In this document: one piece after another, positions 17,697 to 26,837 of the stretch
Layout of the letters: each line of letters opens with the position of its first letter
How positions within the stretch are numbered: the stretch's first letter is position 1
Source: a bacterium
Lineage (GTDB): Bacteria; Electryoneota; Electryoneia; Electryoneales; Electryoneaceae
Direction: 5' to 3'
Length of the DNA stretch: 46,306 nucleotides
NCBI GenBank assembly: GCA_019912845.1
Contig: JAIOHU010000265.1
Span: forward strand, 1-46,306
The notes under the pieces: model-generated
The model's database searches: none
Told to the model about the DNA's origin: nothing
What the model saw: the letters and a program-made list of their open reading frames with translations, nothing else
Made by a program: the position numbers and the translations under genes

Positions 17697-18410
17697 ATGG
17701 AAAAAAAGGATTTGCTATACGAAGGCAAGGCAAAAATCCTTTACCTGACAGAGGATACGAATCTGCTCATCCAGCAGTTCAAGGATGATTTATCCGCATT
17801 CAATGGTACAAAAAAAGGTAATTTCAAGGATAAAGGCAAAATAAGTAACGCAATTGCAACTTATCTTTTTGAGTATCTGGAAAACTATCATGTACCGACT
17901 CATTTTGTGAAGCAGCTAGGCGATACTGAAATGCTGGTTAAACGTCTCGAAATGATCCCGGTGGAAGTAGTTGTACGAAATATCGCAACTGCGACACTTG
18001 CAAAGACTTACAATATCGAAGAGGGTAAGGTTCTCGATTATCCCATTATTGAATATTACCTCAAGGATGATAACCTGGGCGATCCGATGATTAATGAACA
18101 TCACGCGTACGCCATGGGCTTTGCGACACCTGAGGAAATGCGGTTGATCTCACGTGTGGCATCAAAGGTAAATGCGATTTTCAAATCTTTTTTTGCGCGA
18201 CGTGGTCTTTCGATTGTCGATTTCAAGCTGGAATTCGGTAAACATGGACGTGATCTGGTTATAGGCGACGAGATTACTCCCGATACCTGCCGTATCTGGG
18301 ACAAAAAAACCGGAAAGAAAATGGACAAAGACCGATTCCGTTACGATATGGGCGGAGTCGATAAAGTTTATCAGGAGTTGCTCGACCGTATCGTGAGCAC
18401 AGCGGTTTAA
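17697..18410 (+). CDS. purC: SAICAR synthase
   Basis: 237 residues, full length for the bacterial class. YEGKAKILY near the start, FNGTKKG, VVRNIATATLAK and DFKLEFG are all PurC motifs. It joins aspartate to CAIR using ATP. AAGGAGA lies before the ATG. It is the last gene of the ecfT-purC operon. purE, the preceding pathway step, lies 5 kb downstream on the other strand. Confidence 0.95.
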   Translation: MEKKDLLYEGKAKILYLTEDTNLLIQQFKDDLSAFNGTKKGNFKDKGKISNAIATYLFEYLENYHVPTHFVKQLGDTEMLVKRLEMIPVEVVVRNIATATLAKTYNIEEGKVLDYPIIEYYLKDDNLGDPMINEHHAYAMGFATPEEMRLISRVASKVNAIFKSFFARRGLSIVDFKLEFGKHGRDLVIGDEITPDTCRIWDKKTGKKMDKDRFRYDMGGVDKVYQELLDRIVSTAV

Positions 18411-18535
18411 TACTCTGGAGTCAACAATAGCATCACATTTAAGGTTTGTGAGTTGAAGATATTTAGGGCAAGTTCTACCTATTGGAGCTTGCTCATTTTT
18501 CTCTCTAGTGCATTTCTCGAAAGTATTGTCCGATC

Positions 18536-18570
18536 GCGTCATGCCAGCGTGGTGTTAGCTGGCATCCAGG
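18536..18570. repeat. Dispersed repeat, ctggaatgacg family (inverted)
   Basis: cgtcatgccagcgtggtg followed by ttagctggcatccagg, the reverse orientation of the element at 4530 and 25322. It sits in the 283 bp gap after purC. The arms tgccagc/gctggca can pair. Confidence 0.7.
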
Positions 18571-18693
18571 AAGGTATTAATACTATTGATTTCAGGACTA
18601 ATTGGAAGACAGCAATCCGAACGACACAAACATATAACAGTTTAGCATGAGATAATAATTCCAAGAATCAGTATAATCGAAAGGTTGATCAGA

Positions 18694-19332
18694 ATGTTCG
18701 CTGCTGAGGGTATCCCCTTTATCGCGCCAGTAATTGTGCTTTTTCTACTTGCCCTCTACAGGACAATGAATCGTCCCGCATGGTATACCTATTCCCTCAC
18801 CTCATTTTTTGCCTTACTGCTGCTAGGTATGCTTATGTTTTTCAGAGACCCGCAGATTGAACTGCCCGGCGAGCATGAGATTGTAGCACCCACCCATGGA
18901 ACTGTTTTAAGCGTCATTAAGCATACTGATGGTTCAACAGAAATCGATGTTTTCCTCTCCCTACTGGATGTCCATGCCATACGTACTGTTGTCAGTGGTA
19001 AAATAAGCAATATCGAGTACCAACCTGGAAAGTTTTTTCCCGCCTCCCAGGATTCCGCTGATGTCAATAATGAATACATTCGTTTCACAATCGAAACTCC
19101 ATACGGTATAATCAAAGAACGTATCCTGGCTGGTCTGGTTACAAGACGCATTGTTCACAATGTTCTCGTAAATGACAGCGTGAAAGCGGGGCAACGGATC
19201 GGTTTCATACGTTTTGGTTCCCGTTCTGAAGTAACCATTCCCCCCGGTTTGAGACCTTTGGTGGCTGTGGGTGATAAATTGAAGGGTGGTATTACCCCAT
19301 TTGCGGAAGTTATACCCGGGAATAAGCCATGA
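18694..19332 (+). CDS. psd: Phosphatidylserine decarboxylase, short membrane form
   Basis: 212 residues from the ATG at 18694, with AAAGG about 10 bases upstream; a TTG at 18685 has no room for a ribosome site. Two N-terminal hydrophobic segments are followed by FFRDP, APTHGTV and LDVHAIR. The self-cleavage site is RFGSR, so Ser176 should become the pyruvoyl group. This is the short Psd class lacking the longer N-terminus of the E. coli enzyme. It turns phosphatidylserine into phosphatidylethanolamine and overlaps pssA by 4 bp. Confidence 0.92.
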   Translation: MFAAEGIPFIAPVIVLFLLALYRTMNRPAWYTYSLTSFFALLLLGMLMFFRDPQIELPGEHEIVAPTHGTVLSVIKHTDGSTEIDVFLSLLDVHAIRTVVSGKISNIEYQPGKFFPASQDSADVNNEYIRFTIETPYGIIKERILAGLVTRRIVHNVLVNDSVKAGQRIGFIRFGSRSEVTIPPGLRPLVAVGDKLKGGITPFAEVIPGNKP

Positions 19333-20006
19333 AGCGCACCCCACGTTCACTTCCGATGATAATGACACTTGGCAATATGGCATGCGGAATTGTCGCCATG
19401 TTGTTGAGTATGAGAGGGCATTTTGAGAGCGCTGTTCCTCTTGTTCTCATGGCTGCGGTTCTCGATGCAATGGATGGCTGGGCTGCACGGAAGCTGAAAA
19501 TAGCGGGCGTAGTTGGGGCAAAGGCGGATACCATCGCGGATGTTGTCTCATTTGCTGCTGCACCGTCAGTGTTGGTCGGGAATGTACTGGGTGGTATTCA
19601 GGGGTATATATTCGGTGGCTTGTTCGCGGGCTTTATCCTTGCCAGACTGATCCGTTACCACCTGCGCCCGATGCCACGAGGGGTTTTCCTCGGCTTGCCC
19701 TCTCCGACTGCAGCCATGCCTGTTGTAATGGTTACAGTGCTGGCGACTCGCGGCATCCTTCCCGACTTCGCACCCATGGCGGCGGTGCTGATCTTCGGTG
19801 GTTTTGCAGTCTCCTCTATCCGTTTCCCCGGCTGGCACAATCCAGCACTCCAGTTCCTGCCACCTATTGGCATGAAACTCTTCTACGGAATCGGTATCCT
19901 CAGCCTGTTTCTCTATCCTGTCTACACAACACTGGCGTTGCATCTTCTCTATATTTTTGCCGGGACTCAACTCTTGAAACGATTTGAGAAGAAAATGAAA
20001 CTTTGA
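19329..20006 (+). CDS. pssA: CDP-diacylglycerol-serine O-phosphatidyltransferase
   Basis: 225 residues, multi-spanning. The CDP-alcohol phosphotransferase signature is complete: DAMDG, WAAR, then G, AKAD and IADVVSF in the expected spacing, giving the metal-binding Asp residues. It makes phosphatidylserine, the substrate of the overlapping psd, so the pair is a two-step phosphatidylethanolamine operon. Confidence 0.93.
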   Translation: MKRTPRSLPMIMTLGNMACGIVAMLLSMRGHFESAVPLVLMAAVLDAMDGWAARKLKIAGVVGAKADTIADVVSFAAAPSVLVGNVLGGIQGYIFGGLFAGFILARLIRYHLRPMPRGVFLGLPSPTAAMPVVMVTVLATRGILPDFAPMAAVLIFGGFAVSSIRFPGWHNPALQFLPPIGMKLFYGIGILSLFLYPVYTTLALHLLYIFAGTQLLKRFEKKMKL

Positions 20007-20033
20007 GCAAGCCAAACTAAGACTTGCTCAAAG
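20001..20033. terminator. Hairpin between convergent genes
   Basis: Perfect 11 bp arms ctttgagcaag and cttgctcaaag around an 11-base loop. The left arm covers the pssA stop. The position between converging genes suits a shared terminator, but the downstream T-run is poor. Confidence 0.5.
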
Positions 20034-20051
20034 CCAAGCACCAAACTTTAT

Positions 20052-20460
20052 TTACTTCATGAACATCGCCTTCTGTGTATGAATCTCATCCTTGAAGGCA
20101 ACCTGAAGGATATACATACCACTACTGAAATTGCTTTTACCACTTTTTGAATCAAAGAGTATTTGATGATGCCCTGCGTTGTAGTGACGGTCAAAGGAGT
20201 AAACCTCGCGTCCAAGCATATCGTAAACTTTGAACGTCACCATGCCATTTTCCGGTAGAGTGATTGGAATGGTCAGTGACGTGTTGAAAGGATTGGGGTA
20301 CGCATTTCCCACGGTGAAGGAATTTGGGATTTCCCTTGCAGACTCTTTCAGTAGTAGATGTGAGTGAGGATACCCTCTCGATATTCAAACTGTCCTGTGC
20401 ATTGCTGAGCTGGATTGTAAAAAGCTTGAAGAGAATGATAAATGCGGAGAGTCGTTTCAT
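20052..20460 (-). pseudogene. Frameshifted mini-protein: signal peptide plus sorting domain
   Basis: From the ATG at 20460 (AGGGG upstream) one frame encodes a signal peptide, MKRLSAFIILF to NAQ, and about 20 residues. Near 20340-20350 the coding signal moves to another frame, which reads KESAREIPNSFTVGNAYPNP and continues as a complete type IX-style sorting domain ending at 20052. Joined, the product would be about 136 residues with almost no cargo between export signal and sorting domain. It looks like a deletion remnant that then acquired a frameshift. A sequencing error would instead leave a very short intact secreted protein. Confidence 0.65.
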
Positions 20461-20945
20461 GATAGCACCCCTGATCTTGAAGAAATGCAAACTATTTCGA
20501 AGATATTGTTAGGATGGTTCAATATAACATGTTGAGCCAGATAATAAAATTAATATTTCTGATTTCTCAAATTTTTTTGAATGATTAGATGGCTTTTTGC
20601 TCTATGGTGTGGGTAGAAAGCGAATAATAAGTGAAAACATCATCATTGGCAGGAAGCGTAGCGACGAAGCAATCCCAGGGTACATAAATCGAGATTACCT
20701 CACTTCGTTCGCAATATCATTGTTGAACCTTATATATCCCTTTACTAAACACTTGTAGAATAACAAGAGCCAGTTGAATTATTTTCATCGCTGAGGCATT
20801 ACACTGGATTATTGTGTTTTGATTGAGTAAAGTGTAAGTATTGATGATTACGCCTAGTAGTGTCTCACAGTCAATGTTCATTGATACTTGATCATGAGAT
20901 GACTGGCAGGAATTTCGTCTTTTGTCTGTTAACGTGGGGTGGGAA
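20461..20945. other. Intergenic DNA with one dispersed repeat
   Basis: AT-rich upstream part. 20648-20725 carries a decayed copy of the gcgacgaagcaatc ... cttcgttcgcaat repeat found intact at 29979, 31580 and 32951. No gene seen. Confidence 0.6.
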
Positions 20946-23126
20946 ATGAAACTGATACTTTCTCTTTGTTTATACTCGCTCTTGATAATTACTCTGCCAT
21001 TGCTCGCACAGGAGGGGGTAGATCTGATAGGCGAATGCACAGTACCGGGTGCTCCAGGAGGATTTCGAGTTGTTGATAACTATGCATATATAACAACCCT
21101 ATTTGGTCGTGAACTGGCAATTGTAGATGTTTCTGATCCTACCGAACCCACCTTGATCTCCCTGCTTGATTTTGACCGTTCTGCAAGGGATGTAGCTCTC
21201 CATGATCATTTTGCTTATATCGCCTGCGGCGAAGAAAATACTGTTGTTGTAGATGTCGGGGACCCGTTCCATCCATTCGTGGTCACCGAGGAACTGGAAT
21301 ATGAAATTGGAGTGGTTTCCAATTCTGCTTTGATCCATGACGACATGTTACTGGTTGCGGGGATTGGATTCAATTATAACATCTGCGGATTTTCTATCTT
21401 TTCACTCAACGAACCTGTCGCTCCTCCTTTGATGGGTGATGCCAATATGCGCGTGGGTAACAGGTTTTTTTCTATCCCGGGAATGGTCGCTCAAGGTTCG
21501 ATACTCTACCTTGCCTTCTGGAATGGTGGTTTCTGGACTTATGACATTTCTGATCCGACAGAACCTTTTTTCCTGGGCTCTATTAATCTGACCGATGGGG
21601 TTTTGGATGTAGATGTACATGATAACTTTGCTTTTCTGGCTATTAATGATGATGGAGTAGCATTACTTGATATTAGCTCACCTGCTACTCCTGAACTACT
21701 ATATACACTTGATCTTTGGGAGGACGAAGCCAATAGCGTGGAAGTAGTCTGGGATATGGGTATCGTTGCGGCACGTTCAGATGGTGTGAGGGTGATAGAT
21801 CTTGACGCTCCAAACGGTATTGTTGAGGTAGGATATTATAATGACTGGATGCTGGAGGCATGGGATATCGAGGTTAAAGGGGACTATATCTATGCAACCG
21901 ACTTCAACGACAGGTTAATCGTACTGGATTGGTCAGAAGCAAGAGGCGGTGTAGCGGAGGTTGATTCGATCGTTATTCCGCTTCGAGCTAATAGACGTGA
22001 GTTGATCTCCACACCTATAGTGCCTTCTGATTTGGATGCATCGGTTGTCTTTGGACTATTGGAGTCCCTGGTTATCGCATATAATGAAGAAGGCAATATT
22101 TACATCCCCGATTTTATTAACAGCATCGGTAATATTGATCTTAGTGACGGCTACAGCCTTTTTTGCGAAGAAGCTGATACACTTGTTATTTATGGCGAAA
22201 CACTATCTCCCAACACTGTATATCACCTTGAAGCTGACCGTTTAAACTGGATTGGGTATCCATTTAACGATCCAGACCGCGAATATTTCATAGAGGAAGC
22301 ATTTGAAGTTGTAAGAAATGATATCGGAATCATTCTTACCGATGAGGGGGAAATCTGGATACCCGATATCATCAACAGTATAGGCAGGATGCAAGGCGGT
22401 GTCGGATACTATGTTCATTCATATACGACATTAGACTTTCAGTATTCGACTGATCCGGGTTTAACTGCAATGAATCCGAAGGATTATTTACCCTGGAAGG
22501 AAGACAGAGGATTAGTACATTCGACTGGTGTGCCGTATGCGGTGGTTGTTCATTTTGATGAAGTTTTGCGCAAGCTCCAACCTTTCATTCTTCGTGTGTA
22601 CGATGATGACGTTTTGGTTGGTGAAAAGTATCTAGAAGAAGGTAGAGAAGAGGAATTTGTTGTTGTCTGGGAGGGTGTTAAAGAACTTGAAATTGCTGGG
22701 TTCAAGCTCGGGAATCAAATGATAGTGAAAGTTTTTGATGAAATCGATAATGAGATAGCCATCACCCTATCAGCAGATTCACCAGTTTTTGGGGAACTTC
22801 CCTATTCCGAAGTTTCTATCAATTCTGCATCAACATCACAGTTATCTCTTCCCAGAGCTACTCAGATTGGGAAAGCTTACCCGAATCCATTCAATTCAAA
22901 AATTATAGTTCCAATTGAGATTTCCAATCAAACTGATATTCAGATTCGAGTCGTTGATTTACTTGGGCGTGAAGTTTACGAGGATAACCGAAGGATGTCG
23001 ACTGGAAAGCAGGAAATCGAAATCGACGTTGAGAGACGAAACGGCAGTGCGGCGGCTGGTATTTATATTCTAAGTGTGCAAGCTGGAAACTCGACAAGAT
23101 CACAGAAGATTCTTTATCTCAAGTGA
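20946..23126 (+). CDS. Secreted LVIVD-repeat protein with type IX sorting domain
   Basis: 726 residues from the ATG at 20946, with GGGGTGGG directly upstream. The signal peptide ends near LLAQ. Residues ~25-340 hold LVIVD-type repeats (LAIVDVSDPTEP, VVVDVGDP, TYDISDPTEP, LLDISSPATP) predicted to form a beta-propeller. A middle region contains an internal pair, IYIPDFINSIG and IWIPDIINSIG, some 90 residues apart. The C-terminus, AYPNPFNSK to QKILYLK, is a sorting domain for outer-membrane export. Function unknown; likely cell-surface. Confidence 0.85.
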   Translation: MKLILSLCLYSLLIITLPLLAQEGVDLIGECTVPGAPGGFRVVDNYAYITTLFGRELAIVDVSDPTEPTLISLLDFDRSARDVALHDHFAYIACGEENTVVVDVGDPFHPFVVTEELEYEIGVVSNSALIHDDMLLVAGIGFNYNICGFSIFSLNEPVAPPLMGDANMRVGNRFFSIPGMVAQGSILYLAFWNGGFWTYDISDPTEPFFLGSINLTDGVLDVDVHDNFAFLAINDDGVALLDISSPATPELLYTLDLWEDEANSVEVVWDMGIVAARSDGVRVIDLDAPNGIVEVGYYNDWMLEAWDIEVKGDYIYATDFNDRLIVLDWSEARGGVAEVDSIVIPLRANRRELISTPIVPSDLDASVVFGLLESLVIAYNEEGNIYIPDFINSIGNIDLSDGYSLFCEEADTLVIYGETLSPNTVYHLEADRLNWIGYPFNDPDREYFIEEAFEVVRNDIGIILTDEGEIWIPDIINSIGRMQGGVGYYVHSYTTLDFQYSTDPGLTAMNPKDYLPWKEDRGLVHSTGVPYAVVVHFDEVLRKLQPFILRVYDDDVLVGEKYLEEGREEEFVVVWEGVKELEIAGFKLGNQMIVKVFDEIDNEIAITLSADSPVFGELPYSEVSINSASTSQLSLPRATQIGKAYPNPFNSKIIVPIEISNQTDIQIRVVDLLGREVYEDNRRMSTGKQEIEIDVERRNGSAAAGIYILSVQAGNSTRSQKILYLK

Positions 23127-23550
23127 TTTTTTCGTGCAGACTTGATTAGTTATCGCTTCAAACTACTCACGTGTCGCCCTTTCAGGGCTGGGATCGAGGG
23201 GGAGACGACCTTTTCCCCCAGTGTTCCACTGGGCGCTGGTAAAATTGAACCGCTACGCGGTTCTTCCTGGTGGTAGCGAACGAAGCGTAACAATCCAGTT
23301 TAAGTCAGTATGAGATTGCAACATCATTTCCTCCTCGCCATTACAACTTTTACAGTATTTCTTACTTTTAATGATCGGTTTTGAAGCTGTCCACAGCCCC
23401 GACTGGGGCGACATATAAATAGTGCGTAGCGTAGCTACGGGAAAAATTTACAGAAATTCTATAGCCCTGTAAGCGCGACACTTCAGATATAAGAACAGAA
23501 ATATACTTTTTACTTCAAATGTTTGGCTACCTGCTCAAAATAGCTAATAT
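23127..23550. repeat. Intergenic stretch of short hairpins
   Basis: No gene. Hairpins include gccctttcagggc (23176-23188), cccagtgttccactggg (23217-23233), gaaccgctacgcggttc (23247-23263), a cagccccgactggggc site near 23395 and tagcgtagcta near 23427. Similar GGGC/GCCC elements recur at about 24420-24475. Confidence 0.65.
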
Positions 23551-23554
23551 AAAA

Positions 23555-23581
23555 AAAATCCGGTTTCAGCAACCGGATTTT
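23555..23581 (-). terminator. Rho-independent terminator of purE
   Basis: aaaatccggtt and aaccggatttt pair perfectly over 11 bp around tcagc. On the minus strand it is followed by a T run (plus-strand a-run from 23551). It lies 26 bp past the purE stop. Confidence 0.88.
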
Positions 23582-23606
23582 CATCTTCAAATCATTTGAT
23601 ATTGGA

Positions 23607-24068
23607 TTATTTTAACAGTTTGAAGCCGTTCTCAGCGAAGTTGTGCAGTTTCTGTGCAACAGCTTCATCGTTTACGCCTGCCATACGTGCGGCGAAAACT
23701 GCTGCGTTGCTCATACCCGCTTTTCCAACTGCGAAGGTCGCGACCGGAACACCACCGGGCATCTGTACAGTAGACAGAAGCGCATCCAGACCATCCATAA
23801 CACCACCGGGCAATGGTACACCGAGAACTGGTAGGTTGGTACGAGCAGCAAGCGCACCGGCGAGGTGGTTTGCCATGCCAGCTGCCGCGATGACACAACC
23901 GAAACCGTTCTGCTCGAGGTTGGCGGAAAACTCATCCACCTGGGTGGCGTTACGGTGTGCGCTCAGTACATGAATTTCATGCTCCAGCCCAAAGTATTCC
24001 AGGTAGGGCACTGCACGTTCGACAATTGAACGATCACTTTCACTTCCCATCAATATTGCGACTTTCAT
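23607..24068 (-). CDS. purE: N5-carboxyaminoimidazole ribonucleotide mutase, class I
   Basis: 153 residues. GSESDRS binds the phosphate, HVLSAHRN contains the catalytic His, and AAAGMANHLAG, GVPLPGG and VQMPGGVPVA complete the class I signature. It moves the carboxyl group of N5-CAIR to give CAIR, the substrate of PurC. AAGGAG precedes the ATG. It is a single-gene unit here, away from purB-purC; purK is not in the window. Confidence 0.95.
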   Translation of the reverse strand: MKVAILMGSESDRSIVERAVPYLEYFGLEHEIHVLSAHRNATQVDEFSANLEQNGFGCVIAAAGMANHLAGALAARTNLPVLGVPLPGGVMDGLDALLSTVQMPGGVPVATFAVGKAGMSNAAVFAARMAGVNDEAVAQKLHNFAENGFKLLK

Positions 24069-24484
24069 TTTTTCTCCTTTTAGATTAGCTCACCAACGAT
24101 CAATTCTTCGGTAAGCTGGAAAATGAAGGTTTCCGAATACTCACACAAGTATTGAATTTTCTCCACGAGAACTTGATCAATTGCTTGAAAGAATTTAATC
24201 GCGTCATCCCGGTGATGAGTTGAGCCGGGATCCAGGAGGTTATTGATATTGTTGGCAGTGTGGTACGAGGATGAGAGGTGAAACTACTACTCTTTTTGAT
24301 CAACTAGAGATTCACGGGGATTGATCACTTTAATGAATATTTACTATGTGGAAAGGTTAGGAAAACTCTTAATCGTTGCTTTGGATAAGTTTCAATCCCT
24401 GTGCCAACCAGCCTCGTCGTCCCGCCCCTACAGGGCTTGGGACGTTTTGGCAGAATAGCACCCCGCTGGGATGGATTATTTATG
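24069..24484. repeat. Intergenic repeats upstream of purE
   Basis: 24201-24236 is gcgtcatcccggtgatgag followed by ttgagccgggatccagg, a variant of the ctggaatgacg family with pairing arms. 24420-24475 has cgcccctacagggcttggg and caccccgctgggatgg. No gene is supported. Confidence 0.6.
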
Positions 24485-24663
24485 GAGTGCGTGCTTCACA
24501 GTCTGTCCGAAAATAAAAAAATTTAGATATTTCTGGAAAAAATGGCATTTTTTATGTTTTCTAACATTAATAATATCAATAGCTTCCTGGATTCCAGCTA
24601 AAACCAAGCTGGAATGACGTGGGCGGAAACTCTGTTCGGGGACAGACAGTGAAGCACGCACTC
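24485..24663. mobile_element. MITE-like element with ~26 bp terminal inverted repeats
   Basis: The left end (24485-24510) reads gagtgcgtgcttcacagtct and continues gtccga. The right end (24636-24663) is its reverse complement with one substitution and a 2-base bulge. The ~125 bp interior is A/T-rich and holds one ctggaatgacg repeat (24586-24619). No coding capacity. Ends, size and non-coding interior fit a miniature inverted-repeat element, but I see no clear target duplication and the whole could be a long hairpin. It ends about 60 bp from the last gene of the virus-head cluster. Confidence 0.55.
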
Positions 24664-24724
24664 ATTGAACCAAAAAACCGCACCCGATTTGGCAGGTACG
24701 GTCGTCGAGGATGATGGTTAGCTT

Positions 24725-24961
24725 TTATAATTGTCGTCTCGATTGTTGTCGCAGGTTTTCCTCGAGACGCGCGAGGGTTGAAAGTATCTGGCTCAGTGAA
24801 CTTCGCAGTTCGGTAACAATGGTATTGACCTCATGGCGAGACGCTTTGACATCCTCAAGATGACGCAGCTCAGAGTGCAGCCGTGCATACGCCAGCGCGA
24901 CAGTTATCAAGAGACTCGCCAGCCAGATCAGGTCACGGAGGGTAAGGGATATCAGGGACAT
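24725..24961 (-). CDS. Small membrane/coiled-coil protein, holin- or spanin-like
   Basis: 78 residues from the ATG at 24961, which has AGGAGG 5 bases upstream; a longer frame to 25054 lacks support. One membrane segment (about 9-26) is followed by a helical coiled coil rich in Leu, Glu and Arg to the end. The topology fits phage lysis accessory proteins. It follows the other small membrane gene by 31 bp at the end of the virus-head cluster. The lysis role is inferred from size and position. Confidence 0.65.
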   Translation of the reverse strand: MSLISLTLRDLIWLASLLITVALAYARLHSELRHLEDVKASRHEVNTIVTELRSSLSQILSTLARLEENLRQQSRRQL

Positions 24962-24992
24962 GGTATCCTCCTGGTTGAAAAATTTGGGAAGG

Positions 24993-25193
24993 TCACACTT
25001 TTGGTTTGGTGAGTTCCTGACGTACCTGCACCTTGGCAACACCATCACGTACAAAGAGGGTGAGCATCGCCGGGATCGCCAGTTGCAGGGCTTCAGTGAT
25101 TGTGGATTTACCGGTGGCGAGACGTTCGCCGGTCATAATCAGTACACCGACCGCTGCCCAGAAGGTTTTGGTTTTGAATAGACGTTTAAACAT
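24993..25193 (-). CDS. Holin-like small membrane protein
   Basis: 66 residues: a basic start (FKRLFKTK), FWAAVGVLIMTGERLATG as first hydrophobic stretch, then ALQLAIPAMLTLFVRDGV as second, and a charged tail. Two short helices and charged ends resemble phage holins, which open the inner membrane. AAAGGAA precedes the ATG. No lysin lies beside it; the nearest candidate is at 11879-12478. Confidence 0.65.
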   Translation of the reverse strand: MFKRLFKTKTFWAAVGVLIMTGERLATGKSTITEALQLAIPAMLTLFVRDGVAKVQVRQELTKPKV

Positions 25194-25537
25194 TATGGTA
25201 TTCCTTTCGTTGAATTATGTCATTGCGAACAGATGTGAAGCAATCTGGTATAAAATTGAGGGATTAAATTGCTTCCTCTTTACGTTCCTCTAAATGGCTA
25301 AATGAGGAAGAACATTTCCCTCCTGGATTCCAGCTAAAACCATGCTGGAATGACGCGATAATGGTATGAAACCCGGGGATGAGTATATCTGTGCAGGATA
25401 AATCAGGATTCAGGAGTATTGATACACAAAATTGACTTCGATACTGCACCTCTCATCCCCGGGCCACCCAGAATTTGCTCAATGCCATACGGGAGTATTG
25501 CGTTCCACTCTATGCCATACTGGAGAATGGCGATCCA
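25194..25537. repeat. Gap with dispersed repeats inside the virus-head cluster
   Basis: 25219-25275 is a decayed gtcattgcgaac ... gaagcaatct element. 25322-25355 is a well-kept ctggaatgacg repeat. 25480-25530 repeats atgccatac(t/g)gg. No gene. Confidence 0.6.
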
Positions 25538-26038
25538 TTATCGTGTACGCCAGAGGTGCATATCGACATAAGCAGAATCGGCGGAGGTGACAATAAATCG
25601 TAACCAGCCACCGCCATAAATGGGAACCGGTATCGCCTGGCCCGTGGTGGTGGTTAAGGGCATTCCAGTTGGAATAAGCTGAAGCGACTGATCATACTGC
25701 TCATAAATAACCTCAGTGGTATCGTTCAATGCCAGTTCAGCTTTCAGTGAAATAGAGGGGTCGGCGTTGTGGGGGACATCGGTCGTATCAGCACGTAAAA
25801 ATAGTGTGAAGCGGGTCGGAGCATAAACACGTTCACTGGCGAGACTGGACACATGTGTTCCGAACGCGATCCAGGAAGTCGTATCGTTGGTAGCTTTGAC
25901 AGTATCGCTGAAGATTGAGGAAACTTGAGCGATACGTTCCCCCTGAAGCAATCCGGTACTACTGCCCCAGGATTGGGCGAATAGCAGCGATGGTAGCAAG
26001 AGGAGGAGAATAAGGATACATACAAATTGGTTTTTCAT
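25538..26038 (-). CDS. Secreted protein of unknown function in virus-head cluster
   Basis: 166 residues with a clear signal peptide (ILILLLLLPSLLFAQ). The mature part is rich in Thr, Ser and Asp, without cysteine, and probably beta-structured (RFTLFLRADTTD, GGGWLRFIVTSADSAYVDM). I recognise no family. Export signals are unusual for virion genes, so it may be a host surface or lysis-related protein carried with the cluster. GAGG precedes the ATG, and the gene lies 42 bp after the protease stop. Confidence 0.7.
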   Translation of the reverse strand: MKNQFVCILILLLLLPSLLFAQSWGSSTGLLQGERIAQVSSIFSDTVKATNDTTSWIAFGTHVSSLASERVYAPTRFTLFLRADTTDVPHNADPSISLKAELALNDTTEVIYEQYDQSLQLIPTGMPLTTTTGQAIPVPIYGGGWLRFIVTSADSAYVDMHLWRTR

Positions 26039-26080
26039 GAATAACCTCGAATGGTAACGAACGGTTGGAAGAGGGAAATA

Positions 26081-26812
26081 TTACTTCGGAGTGTTGGTGG
26101 TTTTGTGGGGTTTTGATCTTTCTAGCTGCCCGGAATAGTGTTTCCCCCGGTGTTTAACCCTGATCTGCAAATTTTCAGGATCAGAAGTTGCATTTTTCGT
26201 GCTGCATGATTTTGAATGTTCGCATGGTAGTTCAAATCCGGTGCCTGGAGCTGCTCCACGATAGACCAGCGAGCCTTCAGTGACACGTTCGATTTCATCA
26301 TACCAGTAAAAAGCCAGCTTGCCATCATATTTTCTGCCTGGCCAGTGCGAACATTGTCTTAGATCATTTCCGCAAATACTACACGTCGGCTTCTGATAGA
26401 GGAATGCAATGGATGCCTCGCTGTACACCCCACTGTCGATCATGACACGTAAATCCTCTGCCTGAGAATGCTCTTTGTGCCAGTAGAAAAGCGGAAGAAT
26501 CCAAGTGCTGTCCCCTCGTTTTTGAACCTCACCTCCAAAAAAACGTGCGACTCCCAGGGTTCGACGATCATGCCCGATCAGGACTGGAGCTCCATTCACC
26601 AACTCCAGCAATCGAGGCAGGTCATCACTACGAAATCGTCCAAACCTCGAATCAATCTGATCGGAAGCGAGACGGCAACGTCGTACGATCAGCTCTTCTT
26701 TTTTGAGATCAACCAACGGTGGGTTTGGAAGTGATTGAATCGCAATAAGGTGTTCATCGGTCACCGGGCAGGGATCACGAATGAGATCACCGCTAAGATT
26801 TTGTGAAAGCAT
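26081..26812 (-). CDS. Prohead protease-like protein
   Basis: 243 residues. GAPVLIGHDRR carries a candidate catalytic His and SGVYSEASIAFLY a candidate Ser. A small cysteine cluster follows (CSICG, then CSHWPGRKYDG), and EGSLVYRGAAPG matches the E-x-S-V-x-x-GA segment of many phage prohead proteases. Such enzymes cleave scaffold and capsid precursors during head maturation. The C-terminal ~45 residues are polar and basic. It lies 25 bp downstream of the portal gene, the canonical portal-protease order. AGGAGA precedes the ATG. Confidence 0.72.
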   Translation of the reverse strand: MLSQNLSGDLIRDPCPVTDEHLIAIQSLPNPPLVDLKKEELIVRRCRLASDQIDSRFGRFRSDDLPRLLELVNGAPVLIGHDRRTLGVARFFGGEVQKRGDSTWILPLFYWHKEHSQAEDLRVMIDSGVYSEASIAFLYQKPTCSICGNDLRQCSHWPGRKYDGKLAFYWYDEIERVTEGSLVYRGAAPGTGFELPCEHSKSCSTKNATSDPENLQIRVKHRGKHYSGQLERSKPHKTTNTPK

Positions 26813-26837
26813 ATATTTCTCCTGGAAAAAAATTCTA

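Noticed and set aside
18453-18650. 65-residue open frame after purC
   Set aside because: It runs through a dispersed palindrome and has no coding character.
23170-24475. Possible CRISPR array from repeated palindromic units
   Set aside because: Repeats differ in sequence and spacing, there are no regular spacers, and no cas genes are present.
24100-24661. Short minus-strand open frames upstream of purE
   Set aside because: They translate repeat DNA, including the MITE-like element, and lack ribosome sites.
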